Of a DNA stretch of 64,000 nucleotides, positions 35,776-45,273 are shown in pieces (positions within the stretch are counted from its first letter, which is position 1; each line of letters begins with the position of its first letter). A program made the translations under genes and the position numbers. The stretch spans positions 1 through 64,000 of the forward strand of contig NZ_WWNB01000010.1 of the NCBI RefSeq assembly GCF_012062845.1, given 5' to 3'. The stretch is from Halomonas salinarum (lineage in GTDB: Bacteria; Pseudomonadota; Gammaproteobacteria; Pseudomonadales; Halomonadaceae). The notes beneath the pieces are model-generated. The model was not told the DNA's origin and ran no database searches. It saw only the letters and a list, made by a program, of their open reading frames with translations.

Positions 35776-35824
35776 CTCCTGTTCATGAAGTCCTTGGTCA
35801 TGTAGCTCTTGTTCATACAGTTCC
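35765..35824. repeat. 30-bp tandem duplication spanning the rmf stop codon
   Basis: TGGTCATGTAGCTC begins at 35765 and again at 35795, an exact 30-base period, with most following bases also shared (TGTTCAT and AGT). The first unit contains the rmf stop TAG (35773-35775). It resembles, on a small scale, the duplication across the stop of rlmKL. Confidence 0.7.
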
Positions 35825-35839
35825 CTGGATTCATGCCCC

Positions 35840-35866
35840 AAGGCCCGTGAAACCACGGGCCTTTTT
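35840..35866 (+). terminator. Rho-independent terminator of rmf
   Basis: AAGGCCCGTG (35840-35849), loop AAAC, CACGGGCCTT (35854-35863), then TTT on the plus strand, about 65 bases after the rmf stop. Confidence 0.88.
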
Positions 35867-36031
35867 GTGTCCATCACATCGGGTTTTTCGGCGTCGAACT
35901 GACTGCCTGACACTCCCTGTTTTGCACCAAATGACGGCTGCCCCTTCCCTATCGTGGCGATGATCCGGCGCTTAAGCCAATGCCTTTAGTATGCCTTATG
36001 ATACCCGTGACCAAAGGCACCTGAATGGTGG

Positions 36032-37054
36032 TCACTGGGCTGCCAGTTTCAGTGCCCGGCTGCATTCGCCTACCAGAGGCGGACCACGATAGATGAAACC
36101 GGAATAGAGCTGTACCAGATCCGCCCCGGCCCCACGCTTGGCGATAGCCGCCTCGCCACTGTCGATGCCGCCAACGCCGATAATCGGCATATCCGGCAGC
36201 CTGCGTCGCAGTTCGCGAATCACTCGATTAGACGATTCAAATACCGGCCGACCGGAGAGCCCGCCCGCCTCGTCGGCGTGCGTCATTCCGGCAACCGCTT
36301 CTCTGGCCAGGGTGGTGTTGGTCGCGATAACGCCATCGATACTATTGGCGACCAGTGCCTCAGCCACCAGACCGACCTCCTCGCTGCTCATGTCGGGGGC
36401 GATCTTCACTGCCAGGGGCACCGTCCTGTCGCCAGCATTATCGAGGCGCAAGCTTTTCTCGCGCAGCGCGCCGAGCAAACGATCCAGATGCTCGCCGAAC
36501 TGCAGGTTACGAAGCCCAGGCGTATTGGGCGACGAAATGTTGACCGTGATGTAGTCGGCGTGAGCATGTACCCGCTCCAGACAGATCATATAGTCGTCTA
36601 CCGCCTGCTCTACCGGCGTGGTCAGGTTCTTGCCGATATTGATGCCGATCAATCCGTCATAGCGGCTCTTCTTGACCCGTTCAACCAGATGGTCGACGCC
36701 CGCATTGTTGAACCCCATACGATTGATGATCGCCCCCGCTTCCGGTAGGCGAAACAGACGCGGCTTGGGGTTACCCGGCTGCGGCTTCGGGGTGACGGTG
36801 CCGACCTCAACGAAACCGAACCCCAGCGCACCGAGCGCATCCAGGTGATCGGCGTTCTTGTCGAGGCCGGCGGCAAGGCCTACCCGGTTGGGAAAACGCA
36901 GCCCCATCAGCTCAACAGGGTCGTCGACACGCTCGCCACCACCAAGCTTGCCGGACATCCCCAGCCGATGTGCCAGATCAAGTGCCGTCAGAGTCACACC
37001 ATGAGCTGCCTCGGGGTCGAGGCGAAAGAGTATCGAGCGGGCAGCGGCGTACAT
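36032..37054 (-). CDS. pyrD: Dihydroorotate dehydrogenase (quinone), class 2
   Basis: The 340-residue FMN enzyme oxidises dihydroorotate in pyrimidine synthesis and passes electrons to quinone at the inner membrane. The N-terminal amphipathic part [19 protein letters not shown] is the class 2 membrane anchor, followed by [58 protein letters not shown] with the catalytic Ser, and [29 protein letters not shown] 37054 with AGGGAG 6 nt upstream is chosen over an ATG at 37078. Confidence 0.96.
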   Translation of the reverse strand: MYAAARSILFRLDPEAAHGVTLTALDLAHRLGMSGKLGGGERVDDPVELMGLRFPNRVGLAAGLDKNADHLDALGALGFGFVEVGTVTPKPQPGNPKPRLFRLPEAGAIINRMGFNNAGVDHLVERVKKSRYDGLIGINIGKNLTTPVEQAVDDYMICLERVHAHADYITVNISSPNTPGLRNLQFGEHLDRLLGALREKSLRLDNAGDRTVPLAVKIAPDMSSEEVGLVAEALVANSIDGVIATNTTLAREAVAGMTHADEAGGLSGRPVFESSNRVIRELRRRLPDMPIIGVGGIDSGEAAIAKRGAGADLVQLYSGFIYRGPPLVGECSRALKLAAQ

Positions 37055-37155
37055 GGAACTCCCTGAGTTTGTGAACACGAATGGACGAACGCGAACAGGT
37101 TAACAATCACGAGTAGAAAATCGGCCGGGATTATAGCGCACACAGTCCCTGAACG

Positions 37156-37182
37156 ACGAACCCCGCACAGGGCGGGGTCGTA
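37156..37182 (-). terminator. Possible terminator of the ferritin-like gene
   Basis: CCCCGC (37161-37166) and GCGGGG (37172-37177) form a hairpin with flanking ACGA/TCGT also pairing, about 25 bases after the stop of the minus-strand ferritin-like gene. The T-run is poor, so strength is uncertain. Confidence 0.45.
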
Positions 37183-37206
37183 TCGAACAAAACGGCATCA
37201 GAGCGC

Positions 37207-37491
37207 TTAGTGAGCGATCTCGCCGTCGGTAAACAGGAACTCACGCAGGTGGGCGTCCATGGTCTTGTCATGACGACGAATCCACTCGAGTGTCATGGCC
37301 GCATGCTCCTTTTCCTCATCCCTGTTATGAATCAGAATCTTGCGTAACTCAGGATCCTGGCAGGCATCGACCCGCTGGTTGTACCAGTCGACCGCCTCCA
37401 GTTCCTCCATCAGCGAGACAATGGCTCGATGATAATCGCGCGTGTCGGCACTCAATTCTTCCACCGGCTCGTGATAGCTGTCACCTGCCAT
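37207..37491 (-). CDS. Encapsulated-ferritin-like protein (EncFtn family), no targeting tail
   Basis: The 94-residue helical protein closely follows the core of encapsulated ferritins: HEP near residue 7, HRAIVSLMEELEAVDWYNQRVDA, LIHNRDEEKEHAAMTLEWIRR and HLREFLFTDG. Ferroxidase residues known from Rhodospirillum EncFtn correspond to Glu30, Glu60 and His63, with Trp36 and Tyr37 conserved. Such proteins form decamers that oxidise Fe(II) at dimer interfaces inside encapsulin shells. Here the chain ends at GEIAH, directly after the ferritin core, without the linker and targeting peptide, and no encapsulin gene is adjacent. It may act free in the cytoplasm. It is divergent from mgtE. Confidence 0.85.
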   Translation of the reverse strand: MAGDSYHEPVEELSADTRDYHRAIVSLMEELEAVDWYNQRVDACQDPELRKILIHNRDEEKEHAAMTLEWIRRHDKTMDAHLREFLFTDGEIAH

Positions 37492-37615
37492 GGGCCTCTC
37501 CTTTTGTGGTCTACTGGTGGTCTATTGCACGTATCCAACGTTAGGCCAAAGCGGCGTCGCTGTCAGCCATAACCCGTCAACGCGGCCTCGCCTCGCTTCA
37601 TTTCAGGGAGATCCT

Positions 37616-38971
37616 ATGACCGAGACCACCGAAACGCTGGAAGGCCGGCTATCACGCATTCACAAGGCCTTAGTCGAGGATGACTTTGCCCTCATCGACG
37701 AAGTTCTCGATGACCTCGAACCCGCAGAGATCGCCCTGCTGCTTGAATCCCTGCCGCTGGCCGCTCGCACACGGCTCTGGGAGCGTGTGGCGCAGGATGT
37801 CGACGGCGAAGTGCTGCTGCACGTGCATGACGAGGTGCGCAGCACCCTGATCGAGGACATGGACGATCATGAGATCGTTGCCGCCACCTCGAACATGGAT
37901 ACCAGCGACCTGGCCGAGCTATTCGAGGATCTGCCGCAACAGGTGGCCGAAGACATGCTGCGCTCGATGGACGAGCTGCAGCGCACGCGACTTCAGGAGG
38001 CGCTTTCCTACGAGGAAGATTCCGCCGGTCGCCTGATGCGCACCGATACCGTGAGTGTACGTGCCGATGTCACACTCGAGACCGTGCAGCGCTTCCTGCG
38101 CTGGAAGAACCAGTCGATCCCTGACAATACCGATGCGCTGATGGTGGTCGACCGCAATGGCATTTTCGTCGGCGTGCTACCGCTGGCCCGCCTGGTCTCA
38201 CAATCATCAGAACTTGCCGTGGCCGATGTCCTGGAAAGCGACATCGACAGTGTGTCGGTGGCGATGAAGTCCTGGGACGTCGCGACCCTCTTCCAGACCC
38301 ACGACCTGGTATCGGCACCGGTGGTCGACGAAAAGGGGCTGCTGCTGGGGCGCATCATCATCGATGACATCGTCGACGTCATCCGCGAGGGCTCGGACCA
38401 GGCGCTGATGAACATGGCCGGTCTCGACGAGGAAGAGGACCTCTTCGCCCCGGTCATACCCAGCGCCAAGCGCCGCGCGGTATGGCTCGGCATCAACCTG
38501 ATGACCGCCTTCCTGGCCGCCTGGGTGATCGGGCGCTTCGAGGCAGCACTCGATCAGATCGTCGCCCTGGCGGTGTTGATGCCCATCGTCGCCAGCATGG
38601 GCGGCATCGCCGGCAGCCAGACCCTGACCCTGGCGATTCGCGGCCTGGCACTGGGTCAGATCAGCCGCACCAACAGCAACTGGCTGATGCGCAAGGAAAT
38701 CGGCATCTCGTTGATCAATGGTGTGTTGTGGGCCCTGGTGGTCGCGGTGATCGCCACCCTGTGGTTTCAGGATGTGCGGATCGGCGGCATCATTGCTGTC
38801 GCCCTGGTCATCAACATGCTCGCTGCCGGCATCGCCGGTATCGCCATCCCCCTGGGCCTCAAGCGTTTGGGCATCGACCCCGCTTTATCGGGCTCAGTGG
38901 TGCTGACCACCGTCACCGACGTGATCGGCTTCATGGCGTTCCTGGGCCTGGCCACCGTCTTCCTCCTGTAA
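37616..38971 (+). CDS. mgtE: Magnesium transporter MgtE
   Basis: The 451-residue protein has the MgtE order: an N domain (about 10-125) with repeated acidic helices, two CBS domains (about 130-255) including LMRTDTVSVRADVTLETVQRFLR, and five membrane helices (from about 285) with GIAGSQTLTLAIRGLALGQI and the final GSVVLTTVTDVIGFMAFLGLA. It is a Mg2+ channel gated by the cytosolic Mg2+ level. ATG 37616 has AGGGAG upstream and is the family start; the frame open from 37490 would add an unlikely extension. Confidence 0.95.
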   Translation: MTETTETLEGRLSRIHKALVEDDFALIDEVLDDLEPAEIALLLESLPLAARTRLWERVAQDVDGEVLLHVHDEVRSTLIEDMDDHEIVAATSNMDTSDLAELFEDLPQQVAEDMLRSMDELQRTRLQEALSYEEDSAGRLMRTDTVSVRADVTLETVQRFLRWKNQSIPDNTDALMVVDRNGIFVGVLPLARLVSQSSELAVADVLESDIDSVSVAMKSWDVATLFQTHDLVSAPVVDEKGLLLGRIIIDDIVDVIREGSDQALMNMAGLDEEEDLFAPVIPSAKRRAVWLGINLMTAFLAAWVIGRFEAALDQIVALAVLMPIVASMGGIAGSQTLTLAIRGLALGQISRTNSNWLMRKEIGISLINGVLWALVVAVIATLWFQDVRIGGIIAVALVINMLAAGIAGIAIPLGLKRLGIDPALSGSVVLTTVTDVIGFMAFLGLATVFLL

Positions 38972-39001
38972 GCACCACTCCTAAGCACCACTCCTCATAA
39001 C

Positions 39002-39032
39002 GCAACGACCCCGCCATTGGCGGGGTCGTTGC
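39002..39032. terminator. Strong hairpin between convergent mgtE and gdhB
   Basis: A perfect 14-bp stem, GCAACGACCCCGCC with its mirror, flanks the loop ATT. It lies 30 bases after mgtE and 84 bases beyond the gdhB stop, so it could end both transcripts, although neither side has a strong T-run. Confidence 0.7.
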
Positions 39033-39115
39033 ATTGTGGCCTTGAACACCTGTGGCCTTGAAAAACGATGGCCTTGAAAGCTGCACTCTGACACAGCCGT
39101 GGCCAGCGCAAGCGA

Positions 39116-42100
39116 TCAGCTTTCGGTATAGCCTTCGGCCAGATCCACCAGCTCACGGATAGCGACCGCGAACAGCGGGAAACCGCCCTGAGAACCCGAG
39201 TGGACTTCCTCGAGCAGACGGCACCAGCGCTGATACATGGCCTCATGGCTATCAAACCACTTCTCAACGCGCTTCTCGACTTCGCGCGGCCCGCCTTCCA
39301 TGCGCAGAACACCGACCGTCAAGGCCAGCTGCTGGCGATCCAGATCGTCTCGGAAGGTTTCACGGGCCTGTGCCTGCCAGCTATCACGTACCTCGAGCGC
39401 ATTGATCTGCTCGGTCATCCACGGCAGTTCCAGGCGATGACCCACTTCATAGAAGACGTCGGCGACACGCTGGATCTTCTCATTGGTCTGCTTGGCGGCC
39501 TCGATAATACCAAGGCCCGCATAAAGGCTACCGGTCGCAGCGACCACATTGGCCAGGCTATCCGGCACCCCGACTGCCATCAGTTCATCGCGACGCTCGG
39601 TCCAGGCACCCAGTTCGTCACCCCGCAGGCGCTTGCCGATGCTCTCCTGCAACTGTGTCAACCGCGGGGCGAAGTGGGCGATGCAATCCTTGGCGGTCAT
39701 GCCGGTACGCTGACGCAGGAACCAGCGGGTGGAGCGGCGCAGCAGACGCATCAGGTCGAGCATCATGCGGTACTGCACCTCGCTCGGCACCTGGTTATCC
39801 AACGCCTCGACCTGCTGCCATAGACCATCCAGATTGAAGCTGTCGCGGGCCACGATATAGGCTCTGGCGACCTCGGCACGGCCGGCACCGGTGGTATCGA
39901 TCAGACGACGCACGAAGACGACACCCATATGATCGACCAGATCATTGGCGATCTGTGTCGCCACGATCTCGCGCTTCAGGCGATGTTCGTACATCTCGTC
40001 ATGGAAGCGCTCCACCAGGACGTTCGGGAAGACCCTCTCCAAGTGCTTCTGGATGTAAGGATCATCCGGCAGGTCAGAGGCAATCAAGTCGCCCTTGAGC
40101 ACACTCTTGGCGTAGGAAATCAGCACCGATAGCTCAGGCAGGGTCATGCCCTGGTTGGCACTGGCGCGCTCGAGCATTTCCTCGTCGCTGGGCAGGAACT
40201 CAAGCTCGCGGTCGAGCTGTCCGCCTTTCTCGAGCTCGTTGATGAAGCGGCGGTACGGTCCCAAGCCCTCTTTGGAAAGGATTTCGGACAGCGACAGCGC
40301 CTGGGTCTGACGATAATTGTCGCGAATCACCAGCTCGGAGACTTCATCGGTCATGCTCGCCAGCAGCTGGTTGCGCTGCTTATCGGTCATGTCACCGCGC
40401 TTGACGATGTCGTCGAGCAGAATCTTGATGTTGACCTCGTGGTCAGAGCAGTTGACCCCACCGGCGTTATCAATGAAGTCCGTATTGACCCGCACACCCT
40501 TGTGAGCGGCTTCCATGCGGCCGCGCTGAGTCAGGCCCAGGTTACCGCCCTCACCGACTACGCGGCAGTTAAGCTCGTTGCCGTTGACGCGCAGCGAATC
40601 GTTGGCCTTGTCACCGACGTCAGCGTCGGTCTCGGCCTCAGCCTTGACGTAGGTGCCGATGCCGCCGTTCCAGATCAAATCGACATGTGACTTGAGCATA
40701 GCGTGCATCAGATCATTCGGTGACAGCTTGTCCTCGCTGATGCCGAAGACCTTCTTCATGGCCGCCGAGATCGGGATCGACTTGGCGCTACGCTTGAAGA
40801 TGCCACCGCCTTCGGAGATCAAGGAGGCATCGTAGTCCTCCCAGCTGGAGCGCGGCTGATCGAAGAGCCGCTGACGCTCGGCGAAGGAGGCGGCGACATC
40901 CGGGGTCGGGTCGACGAAGATGTGCAGGTGGTTGAAGGCACCCACAAGGCGAATCTTGTCGGATAGCAGCATGCCGTTGCCGAAGACGTCGCCGGCCATG
41001 TCACCGATACCCACCACGCTGAACTCGTCGGCCTGGGTGTTCACGCCCTGCTCGCGGAAGTGGCGCTTGACCGATTCCCAGGCACCCTTGGCGGTGATCC
41101 CCATCTTCTTGTGGTCGTAACCGTTGGCACCGCCTGACGCGAAAGCGTCACGCAGCCAGTGACCGTATTCCAGCGAGATCTCGTTGGCGATATCGGAAAA
41201 GGTAGCGGTCCCCTTGTCGGCAGCGACCACCAGGTAGGGGTCGTCGGCATCGTGGCGCACCACATTGAGCGGCGGCACGACGTCGCCGGCTTCAAGGTTG
41301 TCAGTCACGTCGAGCAGGGCACGAATGAATATCTTGTAGCAGGCGATACCTTCCTGCTGGATGGCGTCCCGATCACCGCCTTCCGGCAGACGCTTGCAAA
41401 CAAAACCACCCTTGGCACCGACAGGCACGATGACCGCGTTCTTGACCTGCTGAGCCTTGACCAGACCCAGAACCTCGGTGCGGAAATCCTCGCGACGATC
41501 CGACCAGCGCAGACCACCACGAGCCACCTTGCCACCGCGCAGGTGCACGCCCTCGACCCGTGGCGAGTAGACGAATATCTCGAACATCGGCCGCGGCTTG
41601 GGCATTCCGGTGATCCGGGAGGGGTCAAGCTTGAAGGAGAAGTAGTCCTTGAGCTCGCCATCGGCATCCGGCTGGTAATAGTTGGTGCGCAGGGTCGACT
41701 GGATCAGCTCGATATAACGGCGTATCAACAGATCATCGTTGAGGCTGGCGACATCGTCGAGCAACGTCATCAGACGCGACTGACAAGCCTCGGCCTCGGC
41801 AGCACGGCCACCTTCCTGCTCCGGGTCGAAGAGCATTTCAAACAGCGCCACGAGCTCGCGGGTGATCTCCGGGTGGCTGGCCAGTGTGGTCGCGATATAG
41901 AGCTGGGACAGCCCAAAGCGAATCTGCTTCAGATAGCGTCCATAGGCCCTGAGCATGGCGACTTCACGCCAGCTCAGATTGGCGCCGATCACCAAGCGGT
42001 TGAAGGGATCGTTCTCGGCCTGTCCGCCCCAGATCCGCTGGAAGGCATCGGTGAAGGACTCGCGCATTTCCTGCAGGTTGACGATCTCACTGCCATGGTG

Positions 42101-43957
42101 CTCGAGCTGGAAATCGTGGATCCAGAAATTGCCGTCGCGGGACGTGATCTCGTATGGGCGCTCGCCGATCACTCTAAGGCCCAGATTCTCCATCACCGGC
42201 AGCACATCGGAGAGCGGGATCGGATGATCCTTATGGAAGAGCTTCAGGTTGACACCGTCGACGTCTTCCTCGACCAGGCGATACAGCGACAGCGATAGCG
42301 GTGACCCCTGCTCGACTTCGGCGCAGTGATGAATGTCATAGACCGCGGAGCGCGCGCTGAAGTCCTCGCGGTAACCGGCCGGGAAGGCATCACGATAGAC
42401 ATCCAGCAGACGGTTGGCCTGCTCTTCCCCGAAGCCTTCCACCATGGCGTTATGCAGATCATCGCGCCAGCTGGTCGCCAGGGCGCTGACCTTGTGTTCC
42501 AGGCGTTCAAGCTCGTAATCAGCCGGGGTACTGCCATTAAAGCGCAGGATCAGCTGAATGCGTGCCAGCACCGACTCGGACAGATAGGTGTTGAAATCAC
42601 CGAAAGTGGCATCGAGTTCATGGCAGAGCAGATTCTGGATGCGCACACGCAGGTCAGTGGAGAAGACATCGCGTGGCACAAACACCAGGCAGGAATAGAA
42701 CTTGCCGAAACGGTCTTCGCGTATAAACAGGCGCACCCGGCGCCGCTCGCGAATATTGAGAATGCCCACCGCGGTGCGGGTCAGCTCTTCCGTACTGATC
42801 TGAAAGAGGTCATCGCGCGGATAGACGTTGAGGATCTGGCGCAGTTGATGGCCATCGTGACCTTGCGGGTCGACGCCAGCAGCTTGCATGACCGCTTCAA
42901 TTTTGCGGCGCAGTACCGGGATGTGACGTGGCGAGTCGTTATACACAGTGGCGGCGAACAGACCCAGAAAGCGGCGCTCGCCAATCACCTTGCCCTGATC
43001 ATCGTAGCGATCAATGGAGATGTAGTCCGGGTAGGTCGGACGGTGCACTCGAGCGTGATAGGCGCTCTTGGCAAACGACAGCAACTCGGGCACCAGCACG
43101 TAATGATCGCCGTCGACACCCTGGTCGTTGCGGATTCGCTCCTGATAGCGCGAGGCATCGAGGGTGAAGACCCCAAGCTCACTGCCCTTGCGTTTCTTGA
43201 GCTGATCCTGGCCCTTGACCTGAACGACGTCATAATCGTCATAGCCGAGGAAGGTGAAATTATCCTCGAGTAGCCACTCGAGAAAGGCAATGGCTTCCTT
43301 GTGGTCTGCGGCAGTGACCTCAGCCGGCTTGACGGCCTTGAGCTCGGCGAGAGAGGCCTTGACCTGTTCCCGCATCGAATCGAAATCCGCAACCGCCGTG
43401 CGTACATCAGCCATCACGTCATGCAGACTCGCCTCGATGTCGGCCAGCAAGTCAGGGTCGGAATGGCGGTCGACCTCGATGACGATCAGTGACTCGCGCC
43501 CTTCCGGCGCATCCTTGGCATGGGTGCTGGTCATATACTTGAGCTGATGCTTGGCATCGCGCTTGGTGGCAAGCACCGCATTATAGATCGAGTGCACGGT
43601 GATGCCGCGCCGGTTGAGCTCGATGCGCACCGAGTCGACCAGAAACGGCATGTCGCGTCCTATTACCTCGACCTGGGTATGGGTCGACTGCCAGCCATGC
43701 CCCTCATAGTCCGGGTTGAAGACCCGCACAACGGGATCATCGGGATCCTGCTGCTGAATGAGATGCCAGGCGGAGAGCACCGACCCGTAGAGGTCTTCGA
43801 GGCGGCGCTCAGCCAAGTCGCCAAAGGGCGCATTGGCAAAGAACACTTCGGCAAAGGAAGCGACCGCCTTCACCTTTTCATCGTCCAGTCGGTGCGCCAG
43901 CTGTTCCCTAAGCTGGGCCAGCAATTCCTGCTTGTCTTCGATCGCGACGTGTTGCAT
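39116..43957 (-). CDS. gdhB: NAD-specific glutamate dehydrogenase, large (180 kDa) type
   Basis: The 1613-residue protein is the very large bacterial GDH that oxidises glutamate to 2-oxoglutarate with NAD+. The N-terminal half has regulatory ACT-like regions (FLVDSVRIELNRRGITVHSI near 80-95). The catalytic part has RVEGVHLRGGKVARGGLRWSDRREDFRTEVLGLVKAQQVKNAVIVPVGAKGGFV near residue 810, GNGMLLSDKIRLVGAFNHLHIFVDP near 1000 and VVGEGGNLGLTQRGR near 1140. ATG 43957 has GAGGTG upstream and is preferred over the TTG at 43960. Long plus-strand open frames over this gene are shadows of its GC-rich codon use. Confidence 0.96.
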   Translation of the reverse strand: MQHVAIEDKQELLAQLREQLAHRLDDEKVKAVASFAEVFFANAPFGDLAERRLEDLYGSVLSAWHLIQQQDPDDPVVRVFNPDYEGHGWQSTHTQVEVIGRDMPFLVDSVRIELNRRGITVHSIYNAVLATKRDAKHQLKYMTSTHAKDAPEGRESLIVIEVDRHSDPDLLADIEASLHDVMADVRTAVADFDSMREQVKASLAELKAVKPAEVTAADHKEAIAFLEWLLEDNFTFLGYDDYDVVQVKGQDQLKKRKGSELGVFTLDASRYQERIRNDQGVDGDHYVLVPELLSFAKSAYHARVHRPTYPDYISIDRYDDQGKVIGERRFLGLFAATVYNDSPRHIPVLRRKIEAVMQAAGVDPQGHDGHQLRQILNVYPRDDLFQISTEELTRTAVGILNIRERRRVRLFIREDRFGKFYSCLVFVPRDVFSTDLRVRIQNLLCHELDATFGDFNTYLSESVLARIQLILRFNGSTPADYELERLEHKVSALATSWRDDLHNAMVEGFGEEQANRLLDVYRDAFPAGYREDFSARSAVYDIHHCAEVEQGSPLSLSLYRLVEEDVDGVNLKLFHKDHPIPLSDVLPVMENLGLRVIGERPYEITSRDGNFWIHDFQLEHHGSEIVNLQEMRESFTDAFQRIWGGQAENDPFNRLVIGANLSWREVAMLRAYGRYLKQIRFGLSQLYIATTLASHPEITRELVALFEMLFDPEQEGGRAAEAEACQSRLMTLLDDVASLNDDLLIRRYIELIQSTLRTNYYQPDADGELKDYFSFKLDPSRITGMPKPRPMFEIFVYSPRVEGVHLRGGKVARGGLRWSDRREDFRTEVLGLVKAQQVKNAVIVPVGAKGGFVCKRLPEGGDRDAIQQEGIACYKIFIRALLDVTDNLEAGDVVPPLNVVRHDADDPYLVVAADKGTATFSDIANEISLEYGHWLRDAFASGGANGYDHKKMGITAKGAWESVKRHFREQGVNTQADEFSVVGIGDMAGDVFGNGMLLSDKIRLVGAFNHLHIFVDPTPDVAASFAERQRLFDQPRSSWEDYDASLISEGGGIFKRSAKSIPISAAMKKVFGISEDKLSPNDLMHAMLKSHVDLIWNGGIGTYVKAEAETDADVGDKANDSLRVNGNELNCRVVGEGGNLGLTQRGRMEAAHKGVRVNTDFIDNAGGVNCSDHEVNIKILLDDIVKRGDMTDKQRNQLLASMTDEVSELVIRDNYRQTQALSLSEILSKEGLGPYRRFINELEKGGQLDRELEFLPSDEEMLERASANQGMTLPELSVLISYAKSVLKGDLIASDLPDDPYIQKHLERVFPNVLVERFHDEMYEHRLKREIVATQIANDLVDHMGVVFVRRLIDTTGAGRAEVARAYIVARDSFNLDGLWQQVEALDNQVPSEVQYRMMLDLMRLLRRSTRWFLRQRTGMTAKDCIAHFAPRLTQLQESIGKRLRGDELGAWTERRDELMAVGVPDSLANVVAATGSLYAGLGIIEAAKQTNEKIQRVADVFYEVGHRLELPWMTEQINALEVRDSWQAQARETFRDDLDRQQLALTVGVLRMEGGPREVEKRVEKWFDSHEAMYQRWCRLLEEVHSGSQGGFPLFAVAIRELVDLAEGYTES

Positions 43958-44116
43958 CAATCACCTCGGCTTACACCAACCCTCTTGGTCGGCGGGATAT
44001 TCATAGACACGTCCATGACGGTCATGGATGCTTCCAGCATACGGAAGTGCATGGAGCACCCCCACTGTATTAACCCTTTGTCATGGAGCATGTCAGTTGC
44101 GCATCGGTACTTGACT

Positions 44117-45223
44117 TCATGCCCGGCGCTCGAGCAGCACTCCACATTCGCAGTGATGCGTCCAGGGAAACTGATCAAACAGGGCGAAGCGCGAGATGTC
44201 ATGGGTCTGCGTCAGGCGCTCCAGATTGTCGACCAGCGTATCCGGATTACATGAGATATAGACGATGCGGTCGTAATCGCTGAGCTGATCACAGCTATCG
44301 TCATCGAGTCCCGCGCGGGGCGGATCGACTAATACGGTAGAGAAATCGTAGTCGGCAAGCCCCATCTCGGCCACCCGACGCCCCCCTTTCTCGCCCTTGA
44401 GGGCCAAAGAGAACTCCTCTGCCGACATGCGTGCCACGTGTACATTGTTTACTGCGTTGGCCGCAAGGTTAGCCTTGGCAGAAGCAACCGAGGTGCGCGA
44501 AATCTCGGTCGCCAGCACCCGGCGAAAGTTCTCGGCAAGCGCCACCGTAAAGTTGCCATTGCCACAGTAAAGTTCGACCAGGTCACGGTTCTGGCTTTGA
44601 CGCGTGACATCCCGTGTCCAGCTCAGCATTGACTCGCAGATGGCGGCATTGGGCTGCGTAAAGCTGTTCTCGACCTGCTGATACGTAAACTCGCGACCAT
44701 CGACCGTGAGGTGCTCCCAGACATGGTTACGGGTCAGCACCAGGCGCTGCTTGCGCGAGCGGCCGATGATCATGACCCCCAGACGCTCTTCCAGCGCACG
44801 CGCCGCAACCTCCCAGTCATCGCCCAGGGGGCGGTGGTAGATCAGGGTGATCAGTGCTTCCCCAGCAAGAGTGGTGAGAAAATCGACCTGAAACAGCTTG
44901 CGACTCAGCACTTCATCCTCGCGCACTGCCTCGAGCAGCAGCGGCATCAGCTCATTGATCCGCTCGCTTGCCACCGGGAACTGATCGACCCGCACCGCAC
45001 GTTTCTTGTCGGGTCGCTCGGGGTCGGGTTCGAACATGGCATAGAAAAGCTCGTCCCCCTCACGCCAGATACGAAACTCGCAGCGCATGCGGTAATGGCT
45101 CGCCGGCGAGGCAAAGACCTCGAGCTCAGGCGTCGTCAGGTGCGCGAACTGGGTGGAAATACGCTCGCGCTTGGCTTCTAGCTGCTCGCCGTAGCGGGCG
45201 GGGTCGACAACGGGTACGGCCAC
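44117..45223 (-). CDS. trmA: tRNA (uracil-54-C5)-methyltransferase
   Basis: The 368-residue enzyme makes m5U54 in the tRNA T-loop using SAM. It shows SHYRMRCEFRIWREGDELFYAMF near residue 40, the SAM site DLVELYCGNGNFTVALA, the VDPPRAGLDD region, the catalytic Cys in YDRIVYISCNPDTLVDNL and the C-terminal Glu in HHCECGVLLERR. GTG at 45223 is the start, with AAGGAG 6 nt upstream. No RNA cluster ligand set of RlmD is seen, so TrmA is the right member of the family. Confidence 0.95.
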   Translation of the reverse strand: MAVPVVDPARYGEQLEAKRERISTQFAHLTTPELEVFASPASHYRMRCEFRIWREGDELFYAMFEPDPERPDKKRAVRVDQFPVASERINELMPLLLEAVREDEVLSRKLFQVDFLTTLAGEALITLIYHRPLGDDWEVAARALEERLGVMIIGRSRKQRLVLTRNHVWEHLTVDGREFTYQQVENSFTQPNAAICESMLSWTRDVTRQSQNRDLVELYCGNGNFTVALAENFRRVLATEISRTSVASAKANLAANAVNNVHVARMSAEEFSLALKGEKGGRRVAEMGLADYDFSTVLVDPPRAGLDDDSCDQLSDYDRIVYISCNPDTLVDNLERLTQTHDISRFALFDQFPWTHHCECGVLLERRA

Positions 45224-45273
45224 AGAGTCTCCTTGTGAATCGTTAAATCGGTCTAATCGATAAGGGAATAAGG

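Noticed and set aside
35554-35913. 119-codon minus-strand frame over rmf with ELHDQ-like repeats
   Set aside because: Antisense to rmf and its terminator; the peptide repeat only reflects the 30-bp DNA duplication.
41159-42298. 379-codon plus-strand frame opposite gdhB
   Set aside because: Antisense to a clear glutamate dehydrogenase; GC-rich shadow with no family likeness.
42326-43273. 315-codon plus-strand frame opposite gdhB
   Set aside because: Same reason as the previous frame.
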